Shown piece by piece: positions 16,271 through 23,849 of a stretch of 44,611 nt of DNA; position 1 is the first letter of the stretch, and each line of letters opens with the position of its first letter. The stretch is from contig JAGQPX010000074.1 in NCBI GenBank assembly GCA_020426505.1, positions 1 through 44,611 on the forward strand, given 5' to 3'. The DNA comes from Planctomycetaceae bacterium. GTDB taxonomy: Bacteria; Planctomycetota; Planctomycetia; Planctomycetales; Planctomycetaceae. The notes below the pieces were generated by a model. That model was not told the DNA's origin and did no database searches. It saw only the letters and a program-made list of their open reading frames with translations. Both the position numbers and the translations under genes were made by a program.

Positions 16271-16560
16271 GGCGGTCGACGGAGCTGGCTGCGAGGGATT
16301 GACAACGTGAGAAAGCGTCACCTGCTGAGTGCCGTGTCTCACAACCTGGGCCTCGTGCTGCGAAAGCTGCTGGGAACGGGCAAAGTGCGGCAGTTCGCGA
16401 TGCTGTGTTCACGTCTCTCGACGGCTGTGAACGTCCTCGCCGGCCCCCACAGCCGATTGCAGCCTTCGACCACAATCTGTTCACGCCAGTTCTCAACATT
16501 TCGACCAAACACCCCCACCCGCATCCTGACCGCCTGAATCAAGACTCCACCACCCGAAAC
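16258..16560 (+). pseudogene. IS1182-like transposase, C-terminal fragment
   Basis: The plus strand encodes HVCETGGGRRSWLRG followed by DNVRKRHLLSAVSHNLGLVL, the hallmark end of these transposases. After RKLLGTGKVRQFA the frame shifts; the neighbouring frame continues FTSLDGCERPRRPPQPI. Relative to the 15650-16270 fragment it lies on the opposite strand, so part of the IS was inverted and some codons between the parts were lost. Confidence 0.75.
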
Positions 16561-16579
16561 ATCCATTTTCAACAGGCTG

Positions 16580-16792
16580 CTAACTGGAACCCTCTTTCTC
16601 TGTCAACGCCAAATCGACGGCTTTTTTGATTGGGGCTTGGGTAGATTGAAGTTCAGCAAAAGCGAGTGCAGCGATCAGCCAGTCGAGATCATCAGTCACT
16701 TCAGAGCCAGTTGATTGCAACACTTCGAGGTTTCTAGCGACATTCGTCACACTTCCTCGTCGTCGCCGATCTTGTTGCGAGGGAATCGGCAT
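16580..16792 (-). CDS. Short hypothetical protein
   Basis: 70 residues from the ATG at 16792 (an alternative start lies at 16837). It has a basic start (MPIPSQQDRRRRGS) and a helical C-terminal half (DDLDWLIAALAFAELQSTQ, then KKAVDLALTEKE). It lies between the broken insertion sequence and a decayed region, so it may itself be a gene remnant. No family is recognised. Confidence 0.3.
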   Translation of the reverse strand: MPIPSQQDRRRRGSVTNVARNLEVLQSTGSEVTDDLDWLIAALAFAELQSTQAPIKKAVDLALTEKEGSS

Positions 16793-16938
16793 TGTTACTT
16801 CAGAGTGTATGGTTGTGTGACTTCTACTGCCAAGCATCGCCCCAGAAACGATCTGGGCACCAGCCTATTTCATGTCAATCGACTGTGGATATTTTGTCGC
16901 ACGATGATCGTGACGAATGTAGGAATCATGAGGACTCA

Positions 16939-17169
16939 CTAATAATCGTCCTGGATGAAATCAATGCGATCTACCTCTTCACGAGCAGTTGCGTTTTCGA
17001 TAGTTGATGGAAGTTGAGTTCGGTTCCGTTGTCCATCGTGAACCCCGACTGATCCGAAAAAGCAGTGGGCGGCCGTGACGAGATTTTGAGAACAGAAATC
17101 GATGTTGCGAACCAATCCAGAACTTCCAACGGAATGTGAGGTGCTGCAACTGTTGAGCAAACGCGACAC
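16939..17169 (-). pseudogene. Possible remnant of a trypsin-like serine protease
   Basis: One minus-strand frame reads IDFCSQNLVTAAHCFFGSVG, then REEVDRIDFIQDDY before a stop. LVTAAHC is the catalytic-His signature of chymotrypsin-fold proteases, and 'FIQDDY' about 40 residues later falls where 'HPDY' usually precedes the catalytic Asp. The Asp and Ser segments are not found, and sequence upstream is out of frame. If the match is real, only a central scrap remains; chance similarity is not excluded. Confidence 0.3.
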
Positions 17170-17428
17170 CGATCACAACGGTCGGTGGGTTCCTGGGCTG
17201 CACTCACGATTGCGAACTCGTCCGGATCACCCTATGGCATGGACTGGAAACACTGTTTCGCTGCCCACGCGGCCACCAAACAACCAGCCTCTACTACCCA
17301 ATTGACAGCCGCGATGAACATGCAATGATTGTTTGGAGTTCAGCTCCAACACGATATACGTTTCAAACTTTACGAATTCGGTTTGTTTAGAATTCGAGTA
17401 TTGCGCTCGCCCTAACGACGTCACTGCG

Positions 17429-18832
17429 GTGGTGAAGTCATTCTCACAGATCGTTCAGGAGAGCCGAGCGAACGCACGCAACCGTTCCGTCGACGAGGCG
17501 ATCGAAACGCTACTCGGTCGAAACTCTTTGAACAGGTTCGAGGCTCTTCAGACACTGGTCTATACAGAACCGCTTCCAGCCACAGCAGTAGACGCATTTG
17601 TGGCGTGCCTTTCTGACGAGCTTGATTCCATGCGATCTGTTGCCGCGTGGAAGTTGTACCGCAAGTATTCGGAACTTCCGAACTCAGCGATCGAACCTTT
17701 GACTAGTTGTCTTAGCCGGACGTCGAATGCTTGTTTGCCGGTACTTTGCTGCCTGCGAGATCGTTTCACTGAACTGCCGGGGTCAGTGCTCGATCAGATC
17801 GTCGATCTTCTTGAGCATCCAAGGGAACTCGTGAGGGATGCAGCCATCGGGACCGTCCAGGCACACTTTTCTGATGTACCCGAGGAGCACCATGAGGCAT
17901 TTGCGGATCGATTGGACGACGAATCAGACATGATTCGTCTGGGGGCTTCCCATGTGCTTGCGACGCTTTGTGATGATGTTTCTGAAACAATAAGAGCGAA
18001 GATGCGGGAGCAACTTGCAGTCGAGCAGGTCCCGATCATCAAAGCTGTCTTGGTACTGGCGATGTGCATTCATCAACAGGACAGTCCCCTATTGATTCCA
18101 TGCCTGTTCAATTCGATGAGTCTGGACGTCGCGTTCCTCAGGGAGGAAGGGATCGGCTTGTTAGCTGCGTCCGAGGTGATCCCACAAGATGATTTTGGTC
18201 AGTTTGCCAAGCTGTGTCTGCCGCGAGCATTTCATGCTGAGGCTGGCATCGATATGCCTTCTGCTGTGGAGGTCATCCAATTTGATCCGCTTGTAGCTCG
18301 ACTTCGGTCCCTGGCACGGATGAAGTATTTACCCAGAAAATCAGACTTTCTGAGCTTGGATGAGATCGTCGAAGCGATGCAATCACAATTCTCGTTCGTT
18401 GCCTCAAAGTCCCCTTCTTTTGGAACATCGTTGTCCAACTATCTCCATCTACTCGATAACGCAGTCAAACGCGTCGATTCGGCGTTCTCTTACGAGTTTC
18501 GATCGCGGTTCCAAGGGTTTTCACATCGGCGTCAGAATCGGTGGCAGCACGATCCCATCTTACCGGCTGACTTCAGCACCTTCGTGAATCAGCAGGTTCC
18601 CTCTCTCGGATTTGCAGACGCCGCTCACCGAGAGGTTGTGGAGTTCCTGCGGGAAGCGATCGAGAAGCTCGATGACAGACGCCGGCATATCGTGGTCTCG
18701 CGATACCTCCAAGGTCTGACTTGGGAACAGATTGCTCAGGAGTTGTCGCTCAGCGTTTCTGCCGTGCAGTATCAACATTCGCAAGCTCTCAGCGATCTTC
18801 GGGCTTGGCTACCGACGGAGGCTGCGGAGTAG
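17429..18832 (+). CDS. HEAT-repeat protein with C-terminal sigma-70 region 4 domain
   Basis: The open frame starts with a TTG at 17333; a GTG at 17429 is chosen because the earlier residues look non-coding, giving 467 residues. Numbering from 17333, residues ~55-260 form repeated helix pairs (VDAFVACLSDELDSMRSVAA, then LDQIVDLLEHPRELVRDAAI, EAFADRLDDESDMIRLGASH) typical of HEAT/armadillo scaffolds. The last ~55 residues (EKLDDRRRHIVVSRYLQGLT, then WEQIAQELSLSVSAVQYQHS) are a clear region 4 helix-turn-helix. No region 2 is present, so this is not a working sigma factor by itself. It could act as a DNA-binding or RNA-polymerase-contacting regulator with a protein-sensing HEAT body. Confidence 0.75.
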   Translation: MVKSFSQIVQESRANARNRSVDEAIETLLGRNSLNRFEALQTLVYTEPLPATAVDAFVACLSDELDSMRSVAAWKLYRKYSELPNSAIEPLTSCLSRTSNACLPVLCCLRDRFTELPGSVLDQIVDLLEHPRELVRDAAIGTVQAHFSDVPEEHHEAFADRLDDESDMIRLGASHVLATLCDDVSETIRAKMREQLAVEQVPIIKAVLVLAMCIHQQDSPLLIPCLFNSMSLDVAFLREEGIGLLAASEVIPQDDFGQFAKLCLPRAFHAEAGIDMPSAVEVIQFDPLVARLRSLARMKYLPRKSDFLSLDEIVEAMQSQFSFVASKSPSFGTSLSNYLHLLDNAVKRVDSAFSYEFRSRFQGFSHRRQNRWQHDPILPADFSTFVNQQVPSLGFADAAHREVVEFLREAIEKLDDRRRHIVVSRYLQGLTWEQIAQELSLSVSAVQYQHSQALSDLRAWLPTEAAE

Positions 18833-19100
18833 CCGGTTCTTCTGAGTGCTGCATCACTTCACGGATCGCATCGCAAAGGCAGACTGCCCAAGAGCGGTAG
18901 CGGAGTGCGTTGGCGATGATCGTCCTGGCGAGGTTGGGGGTGCCTTGGCCCTGCAAGAGAAGCCTGATTCCATTCTGGGCCTGTTCGTCGATTGGTGGTG
19001 CACGGCAGTCATCCTCGCGTCTCGGTGGGGGCACTCCGAATGTCTCCATCCAGGCTTCGACCCGCTCCTTTTCCCCGGTGCTGTCTTGAGGATTGTCCAT
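18789..19100 (-). CDS. Small hypothetical protein convergent with the HEAT-sigma4 gene
   Basis: 103 residues. The C-terminal half (NGIRLLLQGQGTPNLARTII, then ANALRYRSWAVCLCDAIREV) is helical and protein-like. Its 3' end overlaps the end of the HEAT-sigma4 gene by 44 bp on the opposite strand. There is no Shine-Dalgarno sequence before the ATG. Competing plus-strand frames are poorer in composition. No family is recognised. Confidence 0.4.
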   Translation of the reverse strand: MDNPQDSTGEKERVEAWMETFGVPPPRREDDCRAPPIDEQAQNGIRLLLQGQGTPNLARTIIANALRYRSWAVCLCDAIREVMQHSEEPATPQPPSVAKPEDR

Positions 19101-19327
19101 CGGTTAGGCAGTTCCGCTGGCCAGCGTGCCACGCAAATGCCCTCTCCACAAGCTGTTGGGCCGTTTTGCGATTTTCGCGGGTTTTCTTTCGGTGAATGGG
19201 CACCGACTCGCGCCATCTCCCAATGAGGTCGCAGCGCAACCGTTGTGCCGGTCCAGCTGAGATCTGTTTCTGGAGAGGCAATTGTCGTCCCTCCAATTCG
19301 TGACTTCCCTTTGAGAGGAGGATTTCA

Positions 19328-20158
19328 ATGGTGCAGTTGATGTCTGTTGATCGGGAGCCGAGTTTTCCCAGCACGTTTCAGCGTGCGATCGGTGCCGATC
19401 GGGTTTCGTCGTTCTCGTCGCGTCGCAACGCGAAAGAACACGTCCGTGCGATTGATACGGCCACGGAGATCGCCAAGGCGTTCTCCAAGGTGGCCCGTGA
19501 CGTGCACGGACGCGAACTTCCTCTCCCCCCGCCTCCGCAGGCCATTGCCGGTCTGGGGGTTGGCGGAGGGACTGCCCAGGCTGATGCACTGCGTGCCGGT
19601 CTGGAGACGTACTGTGCAGTTCTTCACAAGTCCCTGCAGGAGTGTCCGTGCTTTGGACGGCTGGAGTTGTTGAGCGACGATGAATGCGTCTTTCACTACT
19701 CCGAGTCGGACAAGCATCACGGCTTGCTCCAGACCCAGTTCGACAGTGAAGTGCATCGGCACTGGTTGACCGGCATTCGCCAGCGGAATCTTGATTCCCT
19801 GGAAATTGAATTGCCGTCCGACCAGCAGCAGATCGTGAACTGTTTCCCGAAGGATGCCCGGAGGTATCTGACGGTCATCACCGGGATGCTGGTGCAGATG
19901 CAGACGGCCGATGGCGGAACCGTGCGGCGAGACCATGTGGTCGGTCGCACGGCCAAAGCGGTCGGACGCAGCATCCGCAAGTACGGTCCGTCCGCCGCCG
20001 CTGGCGTTGGAGCAGGAGCCGCTTCTGTTGGTGCAGTCGCGGGAACTGTCTGGGCGATCGGTTCGATGATGGCGGCAGCAGCCGCCCCCATCGCGGTTGC
20101 CGCTGTCGACCCGGCTATCTGCTGGGGTGAGATCGTGATCACGGGTTACGTGGAATAG
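19328..20158 (+). CDS. Mobile-element hypothetical protein with hydrophobic C-terminus
   Basis: 276 residues. A strong AGAGGAGG precedes the ATG by about 8 bases and fixes the start. Residues 1-200 are soluble, with a Pro run (ELPLPPPPQAIAGLGVGGG). Residues ~218-260 are a Gly/Ala-rich hydrophobic stretch (AAAGVGAGAASVGAVAGTVW, then MMAAAAAPIAVAAVDP), which is compatible with membrane insertion or packing against a membrane partner. It is the first gene of a run ending at a terminator at 20648-20694. The family is unknown; its position ahead of a VirD4-like ATPase suggests a role in element transfer or maintenance. Confidence 0.7.
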   Translation: MVQLMSVDREPSFPSTFQRAIGADRVSSFSSRRNAKEHVRAIDTATEIAKAFSKVARDVHGRELPLPPPPQAIAGLGVGGGTAQADALRAGLETYCAVLHKSLQECPCFGRLELLSDDECVFHYSESDKHHGLLQTQFDSEVHRHWLTGIRQRNLDSLEIELPSDQQQIVNCFPKDARRYLTVITGMLVQMQTADGGTVRRDHVVGRTAKAVGRSIRKYGPSAAAGVGAGAASVGAVAGTVWAIGSMMAAAAAPIAVAAVDPAICWGEIVITGYVE

Positions 20159-20167
20159 GAGGAACGC

Positions 20168-20419
20168 GTGTCACAACTTTCCCAACGAAATGGTCATCGG
20201 CTGCCGAACGGATCGAGCGAAAGCTCGAATCTCCCGGCAGTCACGTCTTCCCAGAAGCAGCAACTGCTCGCGCAGGCGACTGGGAATGACTCGTTGCAAA
20301 GCCTGTTGGCGACGGTCAGTTCGTCGCCCTCAGAGTTGATGGGCGTTCTCACCAAGGCCCTGGGCCCTGCTGAGGCAGAAATCCAGTTCCGTGAAAAAAT
20401 CACTGTTCGAGAGGACTAA
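20168..20419 (+). CDS. Small hypothetical protein of the mobile element
   Basis: 83 residues starting with GTG, with an AGGAGGAA site just upstream (20158-20165). It is polar at the N-terminus (SSESSNLPAVTSSQKQQ) and helical in the second half (LQSLLATVSSSPSELMGVLT). Spacing of 9 bp to the previous gene indicates cotranscription. No motif is recognised. Confidence 0.6.
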   Translation: MSQLSQRNGHRLPNGSSESSNLPAVTSSQKQQLLAQATGNDSLQSLLATVSSSPSELMGVLTKALGPAEAEIQFREKITVRED

Positions 20420-20422
20420 CTC

Positions 20423-20638
20423 ATGAAAGAAGTCACCGTGGAACGTGAAGCCAGGATTCTCAAGGAACGCGATCCGTATGTGAGATCGCAGCGGGGTGAC
20501 GTCGTGTATTCGACGGCACGCCGGACGCGAGATGCATCCTCACCACCAGAAAGTCCGATGGACCTCATCCGCAATCCGGCCTTCGTGATCGCTGCCCTCG
20601 TGGCAGTCATCGCGATGGCAATTGCCTTGGCGAACTGA
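20423..20638 (+). CDS. Small single-pass membrane protein
   Basis: 71 residues, starting 3 bp after the previous stop. The N-terminal 45 residues are strongly charged (EVTVEREARILKERDPY) and the last ~22 (AFVIAALVAVIAMAIALAN) form one transmembrane helix, so this is a tail-anchored protein with a cytoplasmic head. It is the last cistron before the terminator. Confidence 0.65.
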   Translation: MKEVTVEREARILKERDPYVRSQRGDVVYSTARRTRDASSPPESPMDLIRNPAFVIAALVAVIAMAIALAN

Positions 20639-20647
20639 ACCTCAACC

Positions 20648-20694
20648 GAGACCGCAGTGGCTCCGTCTTCCCGGTGGGCACTGCGGTCTCTTTT
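20648..20694 (+). terminator. Rho-independent terminator
   Basis: A perfect 12-bp stem, GAGACCGCAGTG paired with CACTGCGGTCTC, with a 19-base loop, followed directly by TTTT. It closes the three-gene run 19328-20638 and lies immediately before the next membrane-protein gene, which therefore should have its own promoter or rely on readthrough. Confidence 0.85.
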
Positions 20695-20709
20695 CATGGA
20701 CGGGTCATC

Positions 20710-21348
20710 ATGGACCAGCTCATCAACGCCCTTCGGCACCGCTTTCCCATCGTCTCTCTGGCTGCTGAATTACTCTTTCAGTTGTTTCGGCTGGTCGACG
20801 AGACCCATCTGGTGATCCTCGTCGTGTTTGCTGCTCTCGCGACCCAGGTCCGGAACGCCATGATGCAACGTCGGGAGGATTACGAGTCCGCCCGGTTTCT
20901 GTCACTGGCCTTCGGCTTGGCCTACGCGGCTCATCTCTGGCCGAACCTCGATCTGACCGCCGACGTCGTCGGCGTTCTGCTCGCGGCTCTGCGGACGGTC
21001 GTCGCGGCCACCATCGTGCATCAAGCAATCTCCGTCCCGATCGTCGTCGTGGGCCTGCTGGTGGTGCGGTATTTCAAGTCCGGGTGGCTGTCGACCCATG
21101 AGTGGTCCGAGTCACTCCTGAAGCAGAACGAAGAACGTTGGGCGGAGATCGTGAAACGCCAGCAACGGGTCGAGCCGCAACGTCCCCGCGAAGAGATTCT
21201 CCGCCAACAGATTGACCAGTGCCGCATCGACTACGAGTACGAGTGTGACATCCTTAGGGGGGCCGGGCTGGAGGAGGATGAACTGGAAGCAGCGTTGGAG
21301 TCTGCCAAGCAGAAGTACTTGCAGAGGCTGCACCATGCGCTTCACTAA
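20710..21348 (+). CDS. Multi-pass membrane protein, mobile-element partner of the ATPase
   Basis: 212 residues from the ATG at 20710; an in-frame start at 20674 would lie inside the terminator. It has about three to four hydrophobic segments (THLVILVVFAALATQV, FLSLAFGLAYAAHLW, DVVGVLLAALRTVVAATIV, ISVPIVVVGLLVVRYF), then a cytoplasmic tail of ~85 charged residues predicted to be coiled (KQNEERWAEIVKRQQRVEPQ). Its end overlaps the ATPase gene by 14 bp. A membrane protein directly coupled to a VirD4-like ATPase suggests a membrane anchor for it, since the ATPase itself has no N-terminal membrane helices. Confidence 0.65.
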   Translation: MDQLINALRHRFPIVSLAAELLFQLFRLVDETHLVILVVFAALATQVRNAMMQRREDYESARFLSLAFGLAYAAHLWPNLDLTADVVGVLLAALRTVVAATIVHQAISVPIVVVGLLVVRYFKSGWLSTHEWSESLLKQNEERWAEIVKRQQRVEPQRPREEILRQQIDQCRIDYEYECDILRGAGLEEDELEAALESAKQKYLQRLHHALH

Positions 21349-22747
21349 GCTGCCTGAGTACCGACCCGGCAACCGACTGGTCAGTGGATCAACCCGGAGC
21401 GGCAAGTCATACGCCGAGGTGATCGAGATCATCATCGCGGCCATGGTCGGGGTGATGACGGGCACATCCAAGATGGCCATCGTGGTCATCGACCCACACG
21501 TCAATTCCCTTGTCTGGAATGTCTTCAAATATCTGGTGGCCTACGGCCAGTCATCCAGAATCCTGTATGACCGGCTCTCGTCATTCTCCCGCGTGCTGGG
21601 CTATCGATTCCTGAAGCCATCGACTGCCAGGAATCCCTTCAAGCGGGGGGCGGAGAACGATCAGACGGTCAAAGAATTCTTTGACGTGCTGCTGAGGCGC
21701 AAAGACGTTCAGTCGCTGACCAAGAATCCGCAAACGGAAGAGAACGCAGACGACGGGCTGTCGCTTGTCATCAATCAGGACCAGGAGGTTGAGGACTCCG
21801 CATTTCAGTTCGCTTACTCACCGGAGACAGACACGTTCGATGAACTGCTTGCCCACTGCACCGACGATCGGCTGCGGCAGAAGTTTCAGGCGGTCGCAGA
21901 TGGGCGGATCAAGCCGGGAACGTATGCCTCTGCCAAGCGGCTGTTCAAGAGTGTCTGCACACCAGCGTTCACCATCCGCTGCCATAACTCATTCGATCTT
22001 CCAGGATTCCTCGACGATGCCGGCATCCTGCTTGTCGAGGGAGATACAGAGTCCATCAGTCAGGACGCGGCCAATACCGTCATGGGTGGCATCGCCCTGC
22101 AAGTCATTCAGTATGTCCGTTCACGCCGGCGTCCAGTCCCCCGCGTTCTGCTGGTCCTCGATGAGGCCACGAACGCGAATCTCATCGGAGCGGCGGGCCA
22201 TGAAGTGCGGGCGATGGCCGAGCTGCAGAAGAAAGGGCTCGACGTCCACGTGCTGGTCCAGAGTCCAAACTTTCCCAACGCCTTCATCGAAGATGCCATC
22301 CTCACCAACTGCATCGAACATCACTGGTACTTCGCTGCCAACGACGCCGTTGCTCGCAAGGCGGCTGCCGACCTTGGCGATCCCTCCTATCGAGACCGCG
22401 TGCGACAACTGCGTCGCGGTGAGCGGTTCATCAAACGACTGAATCGCGTTTCCTTCGACAAGGTCGAAGGACTCCCCGATCCGTGGGCCTACCCCGGTCT
22501 GACCGAACGGAAGGCCCGCGTGGCACTCTCCCAGATTCTGAAACGTCCTGAGTACTGGAGTCCGACATGCGACACATCCAACAACCCGAAGACGAAAGCT
22601 TCGTCGAGAAGATCCTCAAGCTCGCCGAGCAACACGTCATCATCGTCGCCCACATCATCCGACTTGGGTGCCGCCGAGCGACTGCGTATCGCACGATCGA
22701 AAGGCTCCGCAAAGAGCGACGACTCCACACCGCCGGACGAGTCGTGA
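21335..22747 (+). CDS. VirD4/TraG/FtsK-like DNA-translocating ATPase (coupling protein type)
   Basis: 470 residues from the ATG at 21335. Walker A is GSTRSGKS (residues 18-25). Walker B is RVLLVLDEATN near residue 270. They are followed by the AELQKKGLDVHVLVQSPNFP helix and strand typical of VirD4/TraG-type hexameric ATPases, which check whether a mobile DNA is bound and pump it. There is no N-terminal membrane domain; the upstream membrane protein may supply it. The last ~60 residues are Ser-rich and lie over the start of the next gene in another frame, so the tail is probably a by-product of overprinting. Such ATPases drive conjugative transfer of integrative elements. Confidence 0.85.
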   Translation: MRFTKLPEYRPGNRLVSGSTRSGKSYAEVIEIIIAAMVGVMTGTSKMAIVVIDPHVNSLVWNVFKYLVAYGQSSRILYDRLSSFSRVLGYRFLKPSTARNPFKRGAENDQTVKEFFDVLLRRKDVQSLTKNPQTEENADDGLSLVINQDQEVEDSAFQFAYSPETDTFDELLAHCTDDRLRQKFQAVADGRIKPGTYASAKRLFKSVCTPAFTIRCHNSFDLPGFLDDAGILLVEGDTESISQDAANTVMGGIALQVIQYVRSRRRPVPRVLLVLDEATNANLIGAAGHEVRAMAELQKKGLDVHVLVQSPNFPNAFIEDAILTNCIEHHWYFAANDAVARKAAADLGDPSYRDRVRQLRRGERFIKRLNRVSFDKVEGLPDPWAYPGLTERKARVALSQILKRPEYWSPTCDTSNNPKTKASSRRSSSSPSNTSSSSPTSSDLGAAERLRIARSKGSAKSDDSTPPDES

Positions 22748-23175
22748 TGAACACAGCCGGCCCGCCAGTTCGTGCCTACTGCAATGGCTGGAAGCCAAAA
22801 CGTGATCAATTGCGACATGAGATCCTTACTACCGACTTCCTGCTCGGCTATCCATCCGCCGACGTCGTGCGCGGCTGGGATGTCGATCCGCACATCCGTC
22901 CGGATGCCACGATGCAACTGGACGGCATCACCTATCACATCGAAACCGACACCGGAAGCGAATCGTTTCGTCGCATCCGGAAACGTCAAAAGGTCTACGC
23001 CCATGTCGATGACTTTGTGCTGTATGTCACGCTCTCAGAACGGCGTCTGCAGGGCCTGATGCAGCATTCCCAACAGATTCAGCGGATCGCTCTGTTCACC
23101 ACTTTGGAGCGAGCCATTTCCGATCCCCGTGGAAAGATCTGGCAGGACTGTCACGGCAAAGCCGCTTCCATCTGA
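22567..23175 (+). CDS. Replication-relaxation-like protein with N-terminal winged helix
   Basis: 202 residues. The N-terminus (FVEKILKLAEQHVIIVAHII, then RATAYRTIERLRKERRLHTA) is a winged helix. The C-terminal part has RHEILTTDFLLGY, IRPDATMQL and YHIETDTGSESFRRIRKRQK, matching the plasmid replication-relaxation (Replic_Relax) family, whose conserved RPDA and E-D-TG-E residues resemble a nuclease-like core. The first 181 bp overlap the end of the ATPase gene in a different frame, and the overlapped part encodes the winged helix, so it is real. It is likely involved in DNA processing or copy control of the element. Confidence 0.8.
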   Translation: MRHIQQPEDESFVEKILKLAEQHVIIVAHIIRLGCRRATAYRTIERLRKERRLHTAGRVVMNTAGPPVRAYCNGWKPKRDQLRHEILTTDFLLGYPSADVVRGWDVDPHIRPDATMQLDGITYHIETDTGSESFRRIRKRQKVYAHVDDFVLYVTLSERRLQGLMQHSQQIQRIALFTTLERAISDPRGKIWQDCHGKAASI

Positions 23176-23195
23176 GAACGAACGGAGAACACAAC

Positions 23196-23405
23196 ATGGC
23201 GACCAATCCTGAGACCGAACTGCGACATCAGTCTCACATTAATCCCACGACATTCTCATCGAAAACCGCATGTAACTCCTTGTCCCGCAATGTTTCGCGA
23301 CAAACCACACACAACGACCGAAAAATCCGGACTAGCGGCCACTGCCGCCTCCCCACCCACCCACCGTCACAACGTCAGTTTCAACACTTCAATTCCATCC
23401 CCTAA
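23196..23405 (+). CDS. Doubtful small protein
   Basis: 69 residues; an ACGGAGAA site lies ~8 bases before the ATG and the gene follows the previous one by 20 bp. The composition is unusual (rich in Thr, Ser, His and Asn, no hydrophobic core), so it may be non-coding spacer. Confidence 0.25.
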   Translation: MATNPETELRHQSHINPTTFSSKTACNSLSRNVSRQTTHNDRKIRTSGHCRLPTHPPSQRQFQHFNSIP

Positions 23406-23421
23406 CAGATTGGAGAACCCC

Positions 23422-23586
23422 ATGGTCAGAATCACAGAAGTCAAGAAAGGCAAATGCAGTCTGTCCGGCAAGGAGTGCACCGGTGTGGTCGTCACGTTTG
23501 ACGACAAGTCCTTCGAGAACCTGTTCCTCAGCTGGAATGCGTTGCGACAGTTGCTGGAACTGAAGCTGAAACAGGTGACGAAATGA
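23422..23586 (+). CDS. Short basic hypothetical protein
   Basis: 54 residues with TGGAGAA before the ATG. The sequence MVRITEVKKGKCSLSGKECT, then VVVTFDDKSFENLFLSWNAL, looks like a compact small beta-alpha protein. It overlaps the excisionase-like gene by an ATGA, indicating translational coupling, so it is probably a partner or regulator in excision. No family is recognised. Confidence 0.6.
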   Translation: MVRITEVKKGKCSLSGKECTGVVVTFDDKSFENLFLSWNALRQLLELKLKQVTK

Positions 23587-23849
23587 TGTTGACGGTCCAG
23601 GACGTCGCCGCAGAGCTGCAGGTCTCTCCCCAGTGTGTGTACGCACTGATTGAGGCAGGCCGCTTGGCGACGCACCGGATCGGCGTCGGTCGTGGCACCA
23701 TCCGCGTGTCACAGGAGGATTTGTCTGCGTATCTGGCGACTACACGAGAGCAAAAGGGCGAGGCACGTCGAAAACGCATGCCCCGCCCCAGGCTCAAACA
23801 CATCAGCCTACGGCCTTCCGGGCCTGATCGAGCATGTGCTGAGGATTGA
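23583..23849 (+). CDS. Excisionase-like helix-turn-helix protein
   Basis: 88 residues. Residues 3-52 (LTVQDVAAELQVSPQCVYAL, then EAGRLATHRIGVGRGTIRVS) are a MerR/Xis-type winged helix of the 'excisionase family DNA binding' group. The tail is Arg/Lys-rich. It lies convergently against the integrase, with 47 bp of 3' overlap, which is the usual xis/int neighbourhood. It should bind the att arm and promote excision or repress integrase; this is inferred. Confidence 0.8.
   Translation: MMLTVQDVAAELQVSPQCVYALIEAGRLATHRIGVGRGTIRVSQEDLSAYLATTREQKGEARRKRMPRPRLKHISLRPSGPDRACAED

Noticed and set aside
18846..19226. Plus-strand frame of 126 codons
   Set aside because: Cys/Trp-rich with no hydrophobic core pattern; the minus-strand 103-aa frame looks better, though still uncertain.
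19104..19936. Minus-strand frames across the 276-aa gene
   Set aside because: The plus-strand gene has a strong ribosome binding site and good composition; the minus frames are shadows.
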